The notes beneath the pieces were generated by a model. It was given only the letters and a program-made list of their open reading frames with translations, had not been told where the DNA came from and did no database searches. 64,000 nt of DNA, from contig CP136064.1 of assembly GCA_032622095.1 (NCBI GenBank), forward strand, positions 252,590,484 through 252,654,483. The letters run 5' to 3'. This DNA is from Siphonodentalium dalli. Its lineage: Eukaryota > Mollusca > Scaphopoda > Gadilida > Siphonodentaliidae. Position 1 is the stretch's first letter. Each line of letters begins with the position of its first letter. Both the position numbers and the translations under genes were made by a program. Of this stretch, positions 21,745-34,333 are shown piece by piece.

Positions 21745-24700
21745 ATGAAACTTCAAAATAAATACATATTCAACCACTTCAGGTCTTCTCAAGAGGAAAT
21801 ACCATTAAAGGTATCATCACCTCAAAATGAGGTTCAACCCGGACCCAGCGACCAATTGATTACCATGATAACTACAATTATCCCTTCAATGGATGATGGT
21901 ATCAAGCAGAAAATCAGAGGTAAGCCATTTGTAAATAAATTGCCAAAAAAATATATTTACATGTAAATGTACATAATTATGCTGGGATTTTCTTGGTGCT
22001 TCTGTGATCTAAGAGAGAAATACCATATACTGATTGTATCAATTATGTTAAATTTAAACAGAGATAAAAAGTAAGTTCATACTTTGATGTAATATGCATG
22101 AAATAATTTGGTATCCATTTATTATTTCATTATACAATGATATGTGCCAATATATTATGCCATACTCATACAATTTAAAATTTTCTATCTTATTATGACT
22201 AAAATAATTTCAGTGAAAAATACCTCTTGAGTATTCAACTTTTAAATGTTTCGACACTTGTGATGCAGACCAGACCGCTTTGGACCGGTCCGGTCCGCGG
22301 TCCAGTCCAGACCGGGTGTCACTGGACCGGACCGCTTTTTGCCACCGGTCTGGTACTCTCCGGTCCGGTCCACTATTTTTCTTCAGTTATAATAAACTAT
22401 CGCGAATATTATTGCGTATTTGCCGTCATATCAATTAGCAACGATTTATTGATACATTCAAGTGGTTAATATCTATGTAGCACCCTATCAATGCGACAAA
22501 CATGCACCTGAATGAATATGGAACTATGTGTTATAAACAGTGTAACATGGGATCAACTAATCAATTTGGATGGATATCGAATCGAGTATTCTATTGTTTT
22601 TCACAGTTATATTTATCGAAGAAACATGCAAACCACATTACATAGTACATACACAAGACAGTCACATTAATCCAATAGTAGTTGTACTTAGGTATATAAC
22701 TGTAATTGTCAGGACTATACAATCAGCCATCACAATCTCCAAGACTCCAATATTAATGTAGTAGTCATATTAGTACACATTAATTTTGTATAATTGTCAT
22801 CAGTATAGTTATTTCGTTTAAATTTCAATTTAATGAAAATATGTATGATACGAATCATGCATATGATCAGTTGAGTGCCATGTTAGATTGGTTATAACAC
22901 ATTCTGGCCCTATCTACTAGTATATATCTGTCCAATACATTTAATCAGTGCATGTTCGCATTACTAGACATACTATTATCGTGCATCGTTCCCAGTATAT
23001 CCCACTAGAGACAGACAATGATGCATACAATCGGCAAACAATGCAAGTTTTAACATATACAACTGTATGGACTCATTGCAATGCACAGAACTCAGTAACC
23101 TTATAGTTTGTACTATACAGAGTAAAAACTTTGAGAAAACAGAGAATTCATTAACATATAGCCTATTACAGGTGGACCGGACCGTTTTGGACCGGTCCAG
23201 GCATATGTACCGGACCGGAATGGACTGGACCGCATCACTATTCTACACAGTTGGAATCGGTGATAACTTCATGCGCTGTATTGAACATAGTCAAATGGCA
23301 AACTTCACAGATTTACTTGTACCCATTGCCTTTGAGCATGTACCCCAAGCTCACTATTAAAGAAAGTTGCCATGTTAATTGAATATGATAGAAACGTACT
23401 GTATATATCCTTTCTTTTCCAACAGACGAAGATCTAGATTTAGAAAGCTTCCGACGACTAACCGAAGAAGATCTGATTGAACTTGGTTTCAAGATGGGGC
23501 CTCGGAGGATGTTGAGAGACCTACAAGCCTCATCCACTCGATCCCCCAGCAACAGTGCAATCACCAGTGACTGTGTGTCAGATCCAGTATCTGATGTTCA
23601 GACTATGGAGATAAAGGCAAGTTTTATGAAAAATATTCAAACAATTATCTTATGTCTTAGGGTCGTTGACATTGGTGTAGATCTGTATACATATCTGTGT
23701 GAAGTATATACATGTCGCAGATTACTCTGGTTACTGATAAGTGAATGAGCACTAATCAGTACTCTGGTAATTGACAATCCACTATGTCAGTTTAGTACAG
23801 ACCAAAAAAAATTAATCAAACAAAATTGATTTGATGTTGCGTCAGACCGAAGTATGTCTACAAGTTCTTTTTCGCCTCACGCGTCTTGGTGTAACTTATG
23901 CTCTTTAGTTTTCAGAGTGATTCCCATGTTGGCAATTCCTCCGTCAGTCTACATTATTATTAGAAAAATAATAGGCAGAAACTATAGCAATGATATTAAA
24001 CCCACATGAAAATTGATAACCTCACCAACAGGTTACTTCATCTATGACCCCTATCACAGAAAATGTACAAAATTTCCCATCTATTAAATCACAAATTTGT
24101 TAGAATATAACCACCACAAGGCACATGACCTAGATTATATGCTGCGCTAGTCAACGTCAGATTATATGTTATTAATTGGCTGTTTCCATATAGACCGAGG
24201 CCTCATAACTTGGTCAATGCGTGCAACAATGTAATAATTGCTTCATATGATGAATATATTAACAGATATTAACAGATACCTGTACCATTGTGTGTTTTAT
24301 TAAATTAACAATTATTCCAGCAATTTTTATTCTTGTGAATTTTGCGAAGAACTTGCAGCAATTTCACAGTACTGTCTGTTTCCACTGGTAACGATATTTA
24401 TACACATACATGTAGTTCATCCATATGATTTTTGCTCTCACAAATGAATACTATTTTCTTTCTGTGTGCATTTCTATATCAACCCGTTCATACTAGTATG
24501 CGTGTAGAATTGTATACAGATCTACAGCAATGTAAATGCATCCCTACAAGTGGGATGTAAAACTATTACTAGTAGTTTACAGAATCACCTCATTTGTAAA
24601 ACCATGTATTATCTTATTGGTTTGTCCAATCACTTTTTTCATTTCTTGTCTGAACTGAAGTTTGCTATGTGTGTTTACTGGCACTAAAGTTGAAGTTGAA

Positions 24701-27700
24701 GTTTTAATTCAGGTTCTGATTGCTAATTTTCGCCAGAGTTACAACCCTTCAAAGTTTTTGTTGGAATTTGAACTTAATTTTAATTTCCAGATGATAACAT
24801 TGGTAAATCTGAATTGAATAGAATGCAATATAATATGGTCAAGTTCAAGTTTGGGTGCCCCACCAATTTCCACCACCGTTAAGGTCTTTTGTTGAAATTG
24901 CCATATTTTGCCACATCCTGCTTTAACATAAATTAATACATTCATTATGGAAAGCAAAATACTTTTATTTTGTAAAATAGCCCTTTCAACTCAAAATGTT
25001 TGGCAACCCTTTTCTTAAGCACTATTGTTGTAGCCAAATATTAGGGTTGTAGAATGCACCCCAAAATGTATCTTATTCCCAACTGGCCACCTCACAATGT
25101 AGCTTTCATAAAATTAAATAGTGGATAACCAAAGTTTTTTTCAATTTCAGTATGACATTCAAGGCATTCTCTCATCAACCAAAGCAGGGAGAGATCTCTA
25201 CCATCTATTTTCAAGGCCCGGGGACTTCAAAACAGAAAACAGAAGATCGATGGTCCGAATCCTGGGGAAACACCTGATGAACAATGCAAACAAGTAAATA
25301 ATGAGCATTCAATTATCATACTATTCGCTATACGCAGACAATTGAATTAAAATTAATTGGCAAAACAGAAATTGGTCTATCTGTAGAATTTTTTTTAAAA
25401 GTATTTACCTTACCACATTCACTGCTGAAAACGAATGGGTAATTCCATCTCATATGCCACTATGGGACTGCATGTTTTTACAATAGTATATTACGTATGC
25501 GGGAGTGATCATTCCACCACTATCGAGTTATATGTTGGTGAAAGAGAACCATAAGGCTTCTACGAGATATCTCGTAGTGGGCACCTGGGACAGAATTTAC
25601 CAGTGTGCCAAATGTTGCTGGTTCCAGCTATGAGTTTTCTTGTAGGTAAATACATATTACACTTTTGATGACTTATATAATGTAAGTGAGCAATCCATAT
25701 TAGGGATCTGCGAATCGGGGATTTTGCATCGAATCGAATCTCAATATCGAATCTCCTTCCTGATATCGAATCTCGAATCGAATTAGCTAGAGTATCATCA
25801 TTGTTTTCCCTCATGACAAAATAACTTGCAAAATTCACTGTGAATTTGGAACTTGTGTTTTTTTTATAGTAATATTATGACATAGGCAAATAACTCTCAA
25901 TATCATGGAGGGTTTGGGATATATTGCATTGAATTTCTATCTAGCTATATATCATGACAAACAAGACACACGAAATGACAGTAATTAGACACTTAAAGAC
26001 TGTTCAATCAACGTATCACAAACACAATGGAATGAAACTCACTTCTCTCCATTATTTAATAACGATAATAAAGATTTAAAACAAATTGACATGGATACAC
26101 CATTCAGCAATATAATTGTTGTAGTCACTGAACCAGTCAATTAAAATTAATATAATACAATGTTTTATATGAAATTTATATTAAACAGAAAAAACAGTCC
26201 CACAAGAGATGAAAAGAATGCGATGGGCTATGCAATAGTATCAGCTTTTCCTAAACTGAAGATGCTGGGAACAAAAAATCTACCAGATGGAACAAGAACA
26301 AAAGAGTGGGTAAGTATAAATTATAGCATTTTGTCACATATGTGACACATTCTTATGTCATAGTAGAAATCAGAACTTTAAATTGTGTCATATGTAAATA
26401 TATTAGGTGGCAATTACAAGACCAGTTCTGAAATTCTTTGATTTTCTAAATCCGGCATAAATGGAAACATCAACAAGAGGTGTGCACTCGAGTGCTTAGC
26501 ATACCCCCACCGTGGCAAATTCAACCTGCATTATCCGTAAACTCAACAAAAAAGATTTTTAACTTTAAAGAAAATTTCGGACTAATGATATCAATATGGT
26601 GTCACAAGAAGCTTGTGCATAAAAAATTCAAATCGGTTCATATTTGTTAAAATTATTAAGTCAGACAGAATTTTCTAAGTCAAAATAAGTCGAAAATGAA
26701 GTGTAATATTACGAAAAACAGTCTGAGCCAATCCCTAGCCGCATCATGTAGAGAGGGTATTGTGAGAAGCATGTATACCAAAAATTATTGAAATCGGCTC
26801 ATATTTGTTAAAGTTATTAAGTCGGACAGAATTTTCTAAGTCAAAATTTAGCATCATGCGGAGAGACCGTCCTAAGGAGATTGCACACAAAAAATTATTG
26901 AAATCGGTTCATAGTTGTTCGAGTTATGAGGTCGGACGGACACACGGAGGGAGAAAGCGTGATGGGCGGACGGACAGACGGACGGACGCAGTCAATCCAG
27001 TATACCCCCCATTTTCCTCGAAAGTGGGGGTATAATATATGGCTTACCACCTTCATAACAAAACATCATGATAATATGAGGGTCGTCCAAGGAACATGCT
27101 TCCAAAAAGAGCCAGTGGAGTCTGGTGTTTCTCCGGGTACGTACTGTAGAGATGGCGGTATTGAAATTTCAATCTCGGTACCGGTAAATTTTCATCGATT
27201 TACCTCGGTATCAGTACGGTAATCGGTATTGCTATTAAATTATAAGACCAAAGCAGATATTCCCAGTAAATAATTTTAATTCAAGTTTGTAGCTGAACAA
27301 TATACATGTATATATGACCACGGTCAACAGATTTACTACATTCTTGACAATACCTAAATTAGGCAACAAAATTACCTTCGCAATTAAGTAATATTCTCAC
27401 ATCTTTTTGATGATTTACACGTTGACCATTCCCGTGGAATTTGAGCTCGATCCGACCAGCCGTTTACGATTCTATGAAGTACCCACACACATATATACAC
27501 ACATATATACAGAGTTCTCAAATTATATAGTAGAATACATGTATTACCGACTTGTTACACAGAGTTATCATAATTATCCGATTCTCGTTGCTTACGGTTC
27601 CATGACCGGTCATACAAGTCATGCATGTCACGGCAGCGGTGATGCATATATGTTGGCAACACATGAATAATTTTATTAGTGAAAATATGGTATTTTTAGT

Positions 27701-30700
27701 TTTGATTCGGTAGGTAAATTGGTTTTATGCTGATACCGATACCGCCCGGTAAATACCCAGTACCGCCCATCTCTAACGTACTGTCCTCTATCGAATGATA
27801 ACATGAAAAAGGGACATGCACAAAGTAATCCAGCAAGATCTTAAACATCTAGAACAATTGGTAGATGACTGGGGTATGCGCTTTAATGCCAAAAAATTAT
27901 TTGTGATATGTCAATAGAATCACCACCCATTCGTAAACCCAAATGTTTAAAATAATCGAAAAGAGTAAAGTCCCAACAAAAAATTATGAGTGCCACTCTA
28001 TAATTTAGGCAGGGATGAGTGGATATGTGTTTGTGAGTTAAACCCTACTATATTTTACACCACCACAGAATATACAGTAATGTTTTAAGTAATCGACTTC
28101 TTAGCCACAGCATAATTATGGGTAACTTTTCAGGATTTAGTCGGAAATACGGTTTGTTGCCATCCATAGGAAAGCTCTCGCGGAGAGCTTTCCGATGTAT
28201 GGCAACAGACCATATTTCTGAATAAATCCTGAAAAGTTACCCATAATTCTGCTGTGGTTAAGAAGTCGATTATTTAGAGCATTACTGTAGATTTAAAATG
28301 AGTTACTTGTCAATCATATAAAACACAGCCTCTAGTTGTCTGGATACCTTTTTAGCCCAAAGGTATCACTGAAGATTCAGAAGATGAGAGCTTCTGAATA
28401 TTAAACTATTTCTGAATATTTACGTATTATCTCCCCATCAAACAGGCACATTTCTATGATGAAAAGGCTCATACAGGGTTCTTGGAGTTCTACATCCGAA
28501 ATAGGAAGACTAACAGCACAGAGATCGATACACGAGAATGGAAACGAGCAAAGAGAAGCTTGTCGCCAGAATATATGCAACTCGATCCAGAGTCAGCGGA
28601 TGAAATCTTCATGAGAACATCGGTTCCAAATGCGGCTAACCATCAACGTATTTTGGAGCTGATGGAGAAGACTAGAGAAAAGAGGCAAAGATGGATAAAA
28701 AGCCATTCTCCATCACCAGGGGAGATTTTAGCTCGGTGGCCTCGACTGATAGATACAACTGGAGCAGTAAGTGACCTGTATATACCGTATACACATCTTC
28801 TAAGTACTGTGGGCTAAGTTTAGCCTAAGATTTAGAGACATCATCATGTTAAGGGAAGCAATTCATTGCATCTAAATGTATATTCAGTAACTGAAAGATG
28901 CTTCACAAAAAGTGAAAGAGGTTCACCTAATTGAATTTGGAAATGAATTTATATATGTCGCCAAGATAACATCTGTCATACTCCTATGTTGTTAAATTTC
29001 TCACAGAGTATCATTGATGAGAATCTCGGAGGAAAGCAGTTTATACACGGATTGCCTATTATAGTCACTCGTCAATCTATATCATACACAAGTTACTGCA
29101 CCTAATCTTTCGGTATAGCAATTTAATATATACCTTTCTATAAAAAAGCAGAAATTTACCAAATTATATTGTCGTATCTATCCCTTCGGAGCTACATGTA
29201 CAGTGCATTTACGCTGTCCACTAGCCAATCAAATGCAAATAATGTATGACACCACCATTGCTGAAACAGTTGACCTATTTTTGTAGCCGGTTAACCATGA
29301 GGGGTAACCGGTTGACAACCAGATATCTGCTATTATCAACCATGGCCTTTACACTCATTGTCTACAATATAAAATGAGCAACAACCTCGCCATAATCTGG
29401 TCAAATAACTGTTTGGCGAACTCACTTAATGTTTATACATACAAAGCTTGTATTAAACAAATGTGAATCAGAAAACGCGAATGATAATAAGCTAATAGGC
29501 CAGTAAAGCCATGTGTTGAGCTGCATGAAACAGTTAACTAAAACTTGCAGTGTTTAATAAATATAGACATGTCATATGTGACCAGTTTGTATATTGTAGT
29601 CACAACTATCTAATCCTGACTTGTCATCATTCGTGTTTGGTGATAAATAAACTGCATCACCCAATTTCATGTTCTAAGTGTATGTATTTTATGTATACGC
29701 TTAGAACAATATGGAACTCAGGTCCTGAGGGTATTATTTGGCCTAGGACGATTGATGACAGTTAGACACAATTGTGAAGTTTCAACTTTCATGAATTTTA
29801 TGTATAATGAAAATAAAAATCAGCCAAGACAGTGTTTATGTTCGAAAAATTGAACAATCAAATGAGCCCTTGGTCATAAACATTAAACAAAACTCGATGC
29901 GAGTTCAACCAGTTCATTGGAACATAACTTTATCCACTGAGATTAATTATTACTCAAAGTTTAAAGGTACTCAATCCGATAAAACTCCTCTCAATTACTA
30001 TTTCAATGGCTTCAGGGGTCAAAAATATTTGATTTGAGTCGAGGAAGTCACCCATCAAAGCTCAGATTTGTTAGATATCGATTTTAGAAATCTATTATTT
30101 TTCATTATCGGGAATACTTTCTGGCCCAGATCTCAGTCAAAATTGCGTTATTATTACCACTTGATTTTAGAGTTATCCATCCTTGTCTGTTTGAATAGAG
30201 TTTTGGTGTACAAATCTCGAACAGGAAACGAAATTGATGGCAATTATTAGTACTCATGTCCAGAACATAACAAATTTCCAAAAATCAATATCTAATAACT
30301 CTGAGCTTTGTTTGATGGGTTCCTCGACTCGAATCAAATATATTTACCCCAAAGTCAAAGAAATAGTAATATAGGACCCTCTGATCGGATTGTTGTTGTT
30401 GGAATCTGTTGAGATGGGGACCCTCTGTTCGGATTGAGTACCTTTAAACTCGGGAAGGGTCGGTCGCTAGTACTGGCAATAGCAGAGCTGGTCTGTTGGT
30501 TATGGATTTTTGGTTTATACATCTAGCGACCGACCCTTCCCGAGTTTAAACTTTGAGTAATAATTAATATCAGAGCTGGTCTGTTAGTTATGGATTTTTG
30601 GTTTATACATCTCTATGTATTAAAACCCAATTGTCGTCTTTTATGTTTTGATGCCAATTAAAATATTTTTTTTTAAAGTTAAGTTCAATGTACGATTAAA

Positions 30701-33700
30701 CAAATGAATGATACACTGTTGTAAATCAATTAATAAATACTTCTTTATTGTGGGATGATCAATCACGATAAACATTTATGATATTGACGTTTTGTGATGC
30801 CATTTGGATATACAATTTATGAGAATAGGTGTAACACTTTGAGCAAGAATATCCTCCATTCACATAAAATGCCCACTTCAGAGGGTCTCACATCTCTTTA
30901 ACCTGGGCAACGCCGGGTAACCCTGCTTGATTATATATTTTCAATGTTGCTATAAAAACATTAGTGTTAACTCCACTCCAATTCAAACGATCTGATTGGG
31001 CAAAAGAAACATTATTACATATGTTAGTTTTGATTTGAAGACTTCTATCTAGTGAAATCAAACTGAATCTTAGGTTTCATCAGACCCACTGAGGGGGTCG
31101 GTAACATATGCCAGTTTTAGGAGTGTACGATCTATTACAATAGAAATCCCTTGTAAAAATTAATATAGAAAATATAATTTGCTATTGTTCTTAAACTGAT
31201 ACAGTCTCTATAAATAATTGTCTTTTATTAATCATCAGATGGAAGATGAATACAATTCAATAATGGTGACGGAAGCATCTCTGGCACAGAAACTAAAAGA
31301 TATTCAGGAGGGAATCATTTTCCGAGCAAGGAAGAATTACTGGGGTATCAGTGACATAAGGGAAATGCTTGACAGAGACGATGACAATGGAGGTGAGACA
31401 GTTCATATGAGTGATCACAGTTCAAGTAAACAAATTCTTGGAACTGAGCAGTACTATTGCCCACTTTTTCCCTTGCTGGGTGTACATGTATATATCTATT
31501 TATAATAAATATGTATCAAGACACCAACACAATTCTGTTTGGCGTTTTACACACTTATTGGTCTGTGATGTCAACAGTAAATGGTGTCTTTTACCTGTTT
31601 CAAAAAAGGCTTTCTTTCAATACTGTTCTTTTATGAATCATTTATTACCAAAATAAAACCTGATATGTAGATTTGAAATAAAATTTGTGCAACAATATCA
31701 TAATTAGCACCTGTGCATTCTTTACTTCCGGAATGACATAACATATTTGCGGAAGGATATCCAAACAAAGAAACAAATCTGGACAGACTGAAAACATTAA
31801 TTGCGTCCAACATAGAGTGGTGTATGTTATAACAAGTTTGAAGTCAATTGAAGGGTCAGTGATATGTGTAGGATACTAGTTACCGTCTGAATCTGACATT
31901 TTCTGGAAATATTGTTTCATTTATTAATCGCAAAATTAACTATAGGTTTCTTTGTTGACATGCTGTGGATCATTTGAAAAAAAGTCTATTATATATTGTT
32001 TCAAGCTCAAATGTAATGATATATCTAAATATTAAAATTTCAATACTTTCATTAACAGGGCTCAAAGACAAGAATACTTTAATGCTGTTGCCATATTTCT
32101 TGCCGGCATCCAAAAAATCAGTGAAAGAAGGGCCAAAATATAGAGGGTCTCTACTGATGATGGAATTTTGGGTAAGTATACAGCTGGTAACATTATTTAA
32201 ATTTTCATTTGTAAGCTTAGGTTAAAACCTACTTTTCAGGTACTACTGGTATTTAAGACTGGCAAAAATATTTTATTAAGATGACACATAGTCGTAGCAG
32301 CAATAGCTGTTTGTCAGATTACTATTATGTCCAAGTAACCTGTCCATTCCCAGATAATATTGGAGACAAGTCCCGACATTGCAATTGAAATGTTAATGAC
32401 TGATTCAAGATCACATTATCATTTCTATATTAGCAACGGATTGGTCAGGCGCATGGGAACACTTTATTGAACTAAAACTGTATTTCGTACCCCCACCCTA
32501 CCCCATGTATATGCATGCAAATTTGGAAGGCAACAAAATCAACTGTTACTTTATTACTCTGTTTAGTAACTGAAACAGACTCCATTTGGTTGGGGGCATT
32601 TATTCAGCAGCAGAGGAGCCTGTAGGCCCTTTGTGCCCTATGCACCTATGGCTCGGGAGCACTTTATTTCACTGAAAAACTTTATTTTCTACCACCACCC
32701 ACATATATGCATAAACATACGGAATGCAACAACATCAACTTATATAACTTATATTAACCGAAACAGACCTTTATTCGATGATGGAGTGGCCGACAGCCCC
32801 TCGGTGTGCGAAGCGCACACGCATTATAATCTTCAACAGGCTCTCTTCGGGAGCTTTTGTTCAGCAGCGTATATAGGGCCACAGGCACTTGCACTGTGGC
32901 CTATATAATAGGAGACTATTTCAAATAAATATGGATCACCATGACTGACATACCATTTAAATGCACACTTATTTTCCCGAGTCTCTGATTATTTTTTTTA
33001 TAGTGACTTGATATACAGTTTTAATAACAATCTATGCCATAAAATATGATTAAAATACTATAATTCATCACTTTTTGAAACATCTGTGTCTCAGAAGATG
33101 AACACAGAAAAAATTGAAAACTGCTGAAACCCCCCCCCCCCATCTCTTCAATATATAGAGTATTCCCCCCTGCATTAAAAGTAATACTGATTTTTACTTC
33201 AATGTTGAAAAACGCATTGGCAACTCAACAAAAACAACATGTTCACATTTGATTACACCGGATAAATTAATAATACAATGTTTTGGAGCTTCCTCTTTCA
33301 AATTGTATATAACTAGCAGGTTAGCCCGCCATATATTTTATAAAAAGAAATCTGGGGGTTCGAAAATTAAGTGGGCCTTTAAATATTGTAAGCAGGGAGG
33401 GAATGTTTCTTTGCACCTGTCAATAAGAAGTTATTTCAATATTTTCAGAATGAATCACCTGAAGAATGCATCCGCTTAGCAGAAAAAGGAGGCATGAAGC
33501 AGCCAGGAATAATTCACATCAATGATCTCTACTTCTGTTCTGTGGATAGAAACATTATTCCCATCCACAGTGAGGACCTTTTCAAGGCTGTGGAATTTGT
33601 TCTTGGAACATACTTTGTTTTCAATTTATCGTATCCGCAGGAACTCACCACAATATATAACTTTTTTGAGCAACTTGTAGGTCTTAAAGGCAGTAAGGGA

Positions 33701-33742
33701 AGACCATGTGTGACTGAACTTATAAACTTGATGCAAAACTGA
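21745..33742 (+). CDS. SAMD3-like SAM-domain protein, eight exons (503 aa)
   Basis: Exons: 21745-21919, 23426-23616, 25151-25293, 26189-26309, 28446-28766, 31239-31392, 32059-32171, 33449-33742. All junctions fit consensus sites (the second intron has a GC donor, AAG|GCAAGT) and keep one frame, giving 503 residues. Residues ~35-90 look like the second half of a SAM domain (LTEEDLIELGFKMGPRRML). Then come RDLYHLFS...ENRRSMVRILGKHL (exon 3), DEKNAMGYAIVSAFPKLK (exon 4), AHFYDEKAHTGFLEFYIRN (exon 5), and a C-terminal HSEDLFKAVEFVLGTYFVFN block. This order matches animal SAMD3-like proteins, a family often multi-copy in fish and marine invertebrates. The ATG at 21745 follows an acceptor at 21739, so a short untranslated exon upstream is likely, but further 5' coding exons cannot be excluded. 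It lies wholly inside the transposon on the transposase strand. Molecular role unknown; SAM domains usually mediate oligomerisation. Confidence 0.8.
22260..23238. mobile_element. MITE with GGACCGG-rich ends, in intron 1
   Basis: Ends GTGATGC.../...GCATCAC, each followed inward by clustered GGACCGGTCC/GGTCCGGTCC motifs. The GC-rich ends contrast with an AT-rich middle. 979 bp, no coding capacity. Confidence 0.7.
23617..25150. other. Intron 2 of the SAM-domain gene
   Basis: GC-AG intron (donor GCAAGT, acceptor TCAATTTCAG). No nested element recognised; AT-rich. Confidence 0.6.
25690..25790. repeat. CGAATC-type short repeat in intron 3
   Basis: GAATC/CGAATCGAATCTC motifs recur about eight times within 100 bp. 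Confidence 0.6.
26479..27035. repeat. Interspersed repeat with GTGGGGGTATA end
   Basis: Begins near GTGTGCACTCGAGTGC and CATACCCCCACCGTGG, ends AAAGTGGGGGTATAAT. Contains three ~100-bp direct repeats (TTGAAATCGGTTCATATTTGTTAAAGTTATTAAGTCGGACAG type, near 26620, 26790 and 26900) and a GGACGGACAGACGGAC tract. Lies in intron 4. Confidence 0.7.
27147..27775. mobile_element. hAT-type MITE (629 bp) with 8-bp target duplication
   Basis: Ends TAGAGATGGCGGTA.../...TACCGCCCATCTCTA, flanked by ACGTACTG at 27139-27146 and 27776-27783. The 8-bp duplication and TAGAGATG-like ends are typical of hAT elements. Inside intron 4; no transposase. Confidence 0.9.
28073..28289. mobile_element. Palindromic mariner-like MITE, second copy
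   Basis: TA|CAGTAATG...CATTACTG|TA hairpin closely related to 8574-8787, ending about 150 bp before exon 5. Confidence 0.85.
28767..29942. other. Intron 5, first part
   Basis: No gene; AT-rich. Contains GCCGGTTAACCATGAGGGGTAACCGG, an imperfect inverted repeat near 29286. Confidence 0.5.
29943..30568. repeat. Foldback element interrupted by a TTAA MITE
   Basis: Left arm TTAATTATTACTCAAAGTTTAA (29943-29964) continues at 30444 as ACTCGGGAAGGGTCGGTCGCTAG; the right arm 30523-30568 is its inverse without interruption. The ~55-bp loop is TACTGGCAATAGCAG...TTTATACAT, partly repeated just downstream at 30570-30612. Confidence 0.8.
29965..30443. mobile_element. TTAA-flanked MITE (479 bp)
   Basis: AGGTACTCAATCC...GGATTGAGTACCT with TTAA at 29961-29964 and 30444-30447. 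Same family as 6177-6922 but ~270 bp shorter inside. Confidence 0.88.
32444..32890. repeat. Two-copy ~200-bp tandem repeat in intron 7
   Basis: ACTTTATT...TATATGCAT...AACATCAACT...ACTGAAACAGAC recurs at a 200-bp offset (32461 and 32661), with diverged flanks. Confidence 0.7.
32958..33383. mobile_element. Second copy of the AAGGCCCACTTAATTTTCGA MITE
   Basis: Shares CTATGCCATAAAATATGATTAAAA and TCGAAAATTAAGTGGGCCTT with 9740-10248; the left end is eroded. TTTAAAT on both sides may be its target duplication. Ends ~65 bp before the last SAM-gene exon. Confidence 0.75.
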
Positions 33743-33826
33743 ATTGATAAGATGGCCAATATGAGTAAATTTAGCAATTTATTTATATTGGCCTCATCAA
33801 TTAAGTTTTGCATCAAGTTTATAAAT
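33719..33826 (+). other. ~40-bp hairpin spanning the SAM-gene stop codon
   Basis: TTATAAACTTGATGCAAAAC (33719-33738) and the following GGCCAATAT are inverted at 33785-33825 (ATATTGGCC, then GTTTTGCATCAAGTTTATAA). The TGA stop (33740-33742) lies in the left arm. The loop is ~25 nt. Confidence 0.85.
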
Positions 33827-33829
33827 TAG

Positions 33830-34333
33830 GCCAATTTAAGTAAATTGCTAGATTTACATCCAACTTTTTCAGAAAAAAGGGGCGGGAGACTGCGAGAGGT
33901 CAATTTTATTTTTTTAAACTGTGCATTGATATTGTAAACAAACTTTTCTCAAGTGTCGTTTTGGTCCAACTACATGTATCACTTTTTCGACGGGGAGAGC
34001 TGATCCGAATAATAGCTAAGATGTATTTAGATAGAATTATCGAAAGAATTTGACCGATTAGGGTGCATTTAAGAGAACCGAGTGGAGAAAACTTGGTAAC
34101 TTTTTCATCAGAAACACTGTTTGACAGTGTATCGAAGAATATGTTTCTATATGATGTAAGCGATCTAACTCTAAAATTTGGGCAAGTATTTAACCCATCA
34201 ATTCCAATGATGGTGGCTATATATAAAAAATTGAAGAGAGACTACAAATATGGTTGGAAGGGGATGTAAATCAAGCATTTTTTTTATATTGGCTTTAATA
34301 TACATAATTGGCATGTATTGTGTTCTATATGGA
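33830..34333. other. Non-coding DNA after the SAM-domain gene
   Basis: Open frame 34063-34269 has no recognisable motif and I do not call it a gene. Confidence 0.4.

Noticed and set aside
34063-34269. 68-codon plus-strand frame after the SAM gene
   Set aside because: No domain or splice context supporting a gene.
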